DNA from: Planctomycetota bacterium
GTDB taxonomy: Bacteria; Planctomycetota; UBA1135; GCA-002686595
Reading direction: 5' to 3'
Assembly (NCBI GenBank): GCA_016714045.1
Contig: JADJNY010000001.1
Span: 124,001 to 188,000, forward strand
DNA: 64,000 bases
Both the position numbers and the translations under genes were made by a program. How positions within the stretch are numbered: the stretch's first letter is position 1; every line of letters starts with the position of its first letter. Positions 63,111 through 64,000 of the stretch are shown one piece after another. Below the pieces are notes generated by a model, which saw only the letters and a program-made list of their open reading frames with translations, made no database searches and was not told the origin of the DNA.

Positions 63111-64000
63111 CGCGCGCGGGTCCCCGACGGCTGCACGGCGTCGAGCACGGCCTTCACGACGCTCTCCGCGGTGACGCCCTCGGAGTGCGCGCGGAAGTTG
63201 ACCATGACGCGGTGGCGCAAGACGGCCGGTGCGACGGCGCGCACGTCCTCTTCCGCGACCGCGAAGCGCCCCGCGAGCAGCGCGTGCACCTTGCCGCCGA
63301 GGAGCAGCGCCTGCGCGCCGCGCGGCGACGCGCCGAGCGACACCATGTCGTTCACGACCTTGGGCGCATACTCGCTCTTCGGCTGCGTCGCCATGACGAG
63401 CCGGATCGCGTGCGTCTGCGCGTGCGCGGGCACCGGGACCGATCGGACGACCTGGCGCAGGCTCAGGATCTCGGCGCCGTTCGACACCTTCTTCACGTCC
63501 TCCTCGCTCGTGCCCGTCGTGCGGTCGAGGATCGACGCGTACTCCGACTCCATCGGGTAGCCGACGACGAGCTTGAAGAGGAAGCGGTCGAGCTGCGCCT
63601 CGGGCAGCGGGTACGTGCCCTCCTGCTCGACGGGGTTCTGCGTCGCCATGACGCAGTACGGCTCCTTCAGCGCGATCGTGCGGCGGCCGACGGTGACCTG
63701 CTTTTCCTGCATCGCCTCGAGCAGCGCGGACTGCGTCTTCGGTGTCGCGCGGTTGATCTCATCGGCGAGGATCAGGCTCGCGATCAGCGGACCTTCCTGG
63801 AACTCGAGCTTGTGTCCGCCGCCTTCCGTCTCGACGAGGATCTGCGTGCCCTGGATGTCCGCGGGCATCATGTCCGGCGTGAACTGGATGCGCGAGAACG
63901 CGAGGTCCACCGCGCGGCCGAGCGTGCGCACGAGCAACGTCTTGCCGAGGCCGGGCACGCCTTCGAGCAGCACGTGACCGCCCGCGAAGAGTGCTGCGAG
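63107..64000 (-). CDS. MoxR family AAA+ ATPase, truncated at window edge
   Basis: AAA+ chaperone-like ATPase, 297 residues visible, 5' end beyond the window. Walker A is GVPGLGKT, Walker B LILADEINRATPKTQSALLEAM, sensor 1 VMATQNPVEQEGTYPLPEAQLDRF with the MoxR-specific EAQLDRF. The GTG near 63973 codes an internal Val (LAALFAGGHVLLEG), not the start. MoxR proteins power maturation of VWA-containing complexes, matching the four downstream genes. Confidence 0.94.
   Translation of the reverse strand, partial: LAALFAGGHVLLEGVPGLGKTLLVRTLGRAVDLAFSRIQFTPDMMPADIQGTQILVETEGGGHKLEFQEGPLIASLILADEINRATPKTQSALLEAMQEKQVTVGRRTIALKEPYCVMATQNPVEQEGTYPLPEAQLDRFLFKLVVGYPMESEYASILDRTTGTSEEDVKKVSNGAEILSLRQVVRSVPVPAHAQTHAIRLVMATQPKSEYAPKVVNDMVSLGASPRGAQALLLGGKVHALLAGRFAVAEEDVRAVAPAVLRHRVMVNFRAHSEGVTAESVVKAVLDAVQPSGTRAR

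Overview
The window is high-GC bacterial DNA with strongly G/C-biased third codon positions. Several features point to Planctomycetota, probably one of the lineages outside the classical model genera. Two large secreted proteins (4487-6673 and 42625-47211) end in the same Cys/Gly-rich module (CFGDG...CPCGN...YYQxxYRN...FCPP) typical of predicted planctomycete secretomes. There is also a Ser/Thr kinase-FGE fusion divergent from an ECF sigma factor, and giant TPR proteins. Taxonomy is inferred from gene content only. No rRNA, tRNA, CRISPR array, transposase or integrase was seen.

Layout. 1-9.3 kb: a truncated M16 zinc protease, an M14 carboxypeptidase, a secreted repeat protein, a MORN-repeat lipoprotein and a PhyH-type dioxygenase. 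9.3-13.6 kb (minus strand): a tandem pair of paralogous membrane proteins, guanine deaminase (guaD), a hypothetical protein, a Tat-type NAD(P) epimerase/dehydratase and a small membrane protein. 13.6-17.7 kb (minus strand): a tightly overlapping set of TPR glycosyltransferase, Lgt-like diacylglyceryl transferase, radical SAM protein of the tetraether-lipid-synthase (Tes/MJ0619) type, and a small membrane protein. This set could be a lipid-modification locus.

18.5-31.95 kb (plus strand): an Rrf2-family regulator followed by a complete respiratory nitrate-reduction operon: narK, a di-heme cytochrome c, narG, narH, narJ, narI, a Rieske head domain, cytochrome b, a mono-heme cytochrome c and a second narK. 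Nearly all junctions are ATGA or GTGA overlaps. A near-identical 15-bp element (CGGATAWAAGATGTC) lies before the regulator and, inverted, before narK; it is the likely operator. The operon would couple a quinol-oxidising Rieske/cyt b module directly to NarGHI. As read, narG has a one-base frameshift and the narI and Rieske parts are separated by one in-frame TAG.

32-36 kb: two tandem TMTC-like membrane/TPR proteins, each with a frameshift in a (CG)n run, then seven perfect-period 23-bp tandem repeats. 36.3-42.3 kb: a small unknown gene, an InaA-type lipopolysaccharide kinase, a methyltransferase, and a three-subunit xanthine dehydrogenase-type molybdenum hydroxylase. 42.6-51.2 kb: a 1528-residue FG-GAP protein, the kinase-FGE fusion and the ECF sigma factor. 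51.2-64 kb (minus strand): a MoxR ATPase / DUF58 / BatA-like / VWA / giant TPR operon, with moxR cut by the window edge.

Four frameshifts and one amber codon interrupt otherwise well-conserved genes, three of them in alternating CG runs. This looks more like consensus error in the assembly than real decay, but it must be settled before functional conclusions are drawn about narG, narI-Rieske, the glycosyltransferase and the TMTC-like pair.
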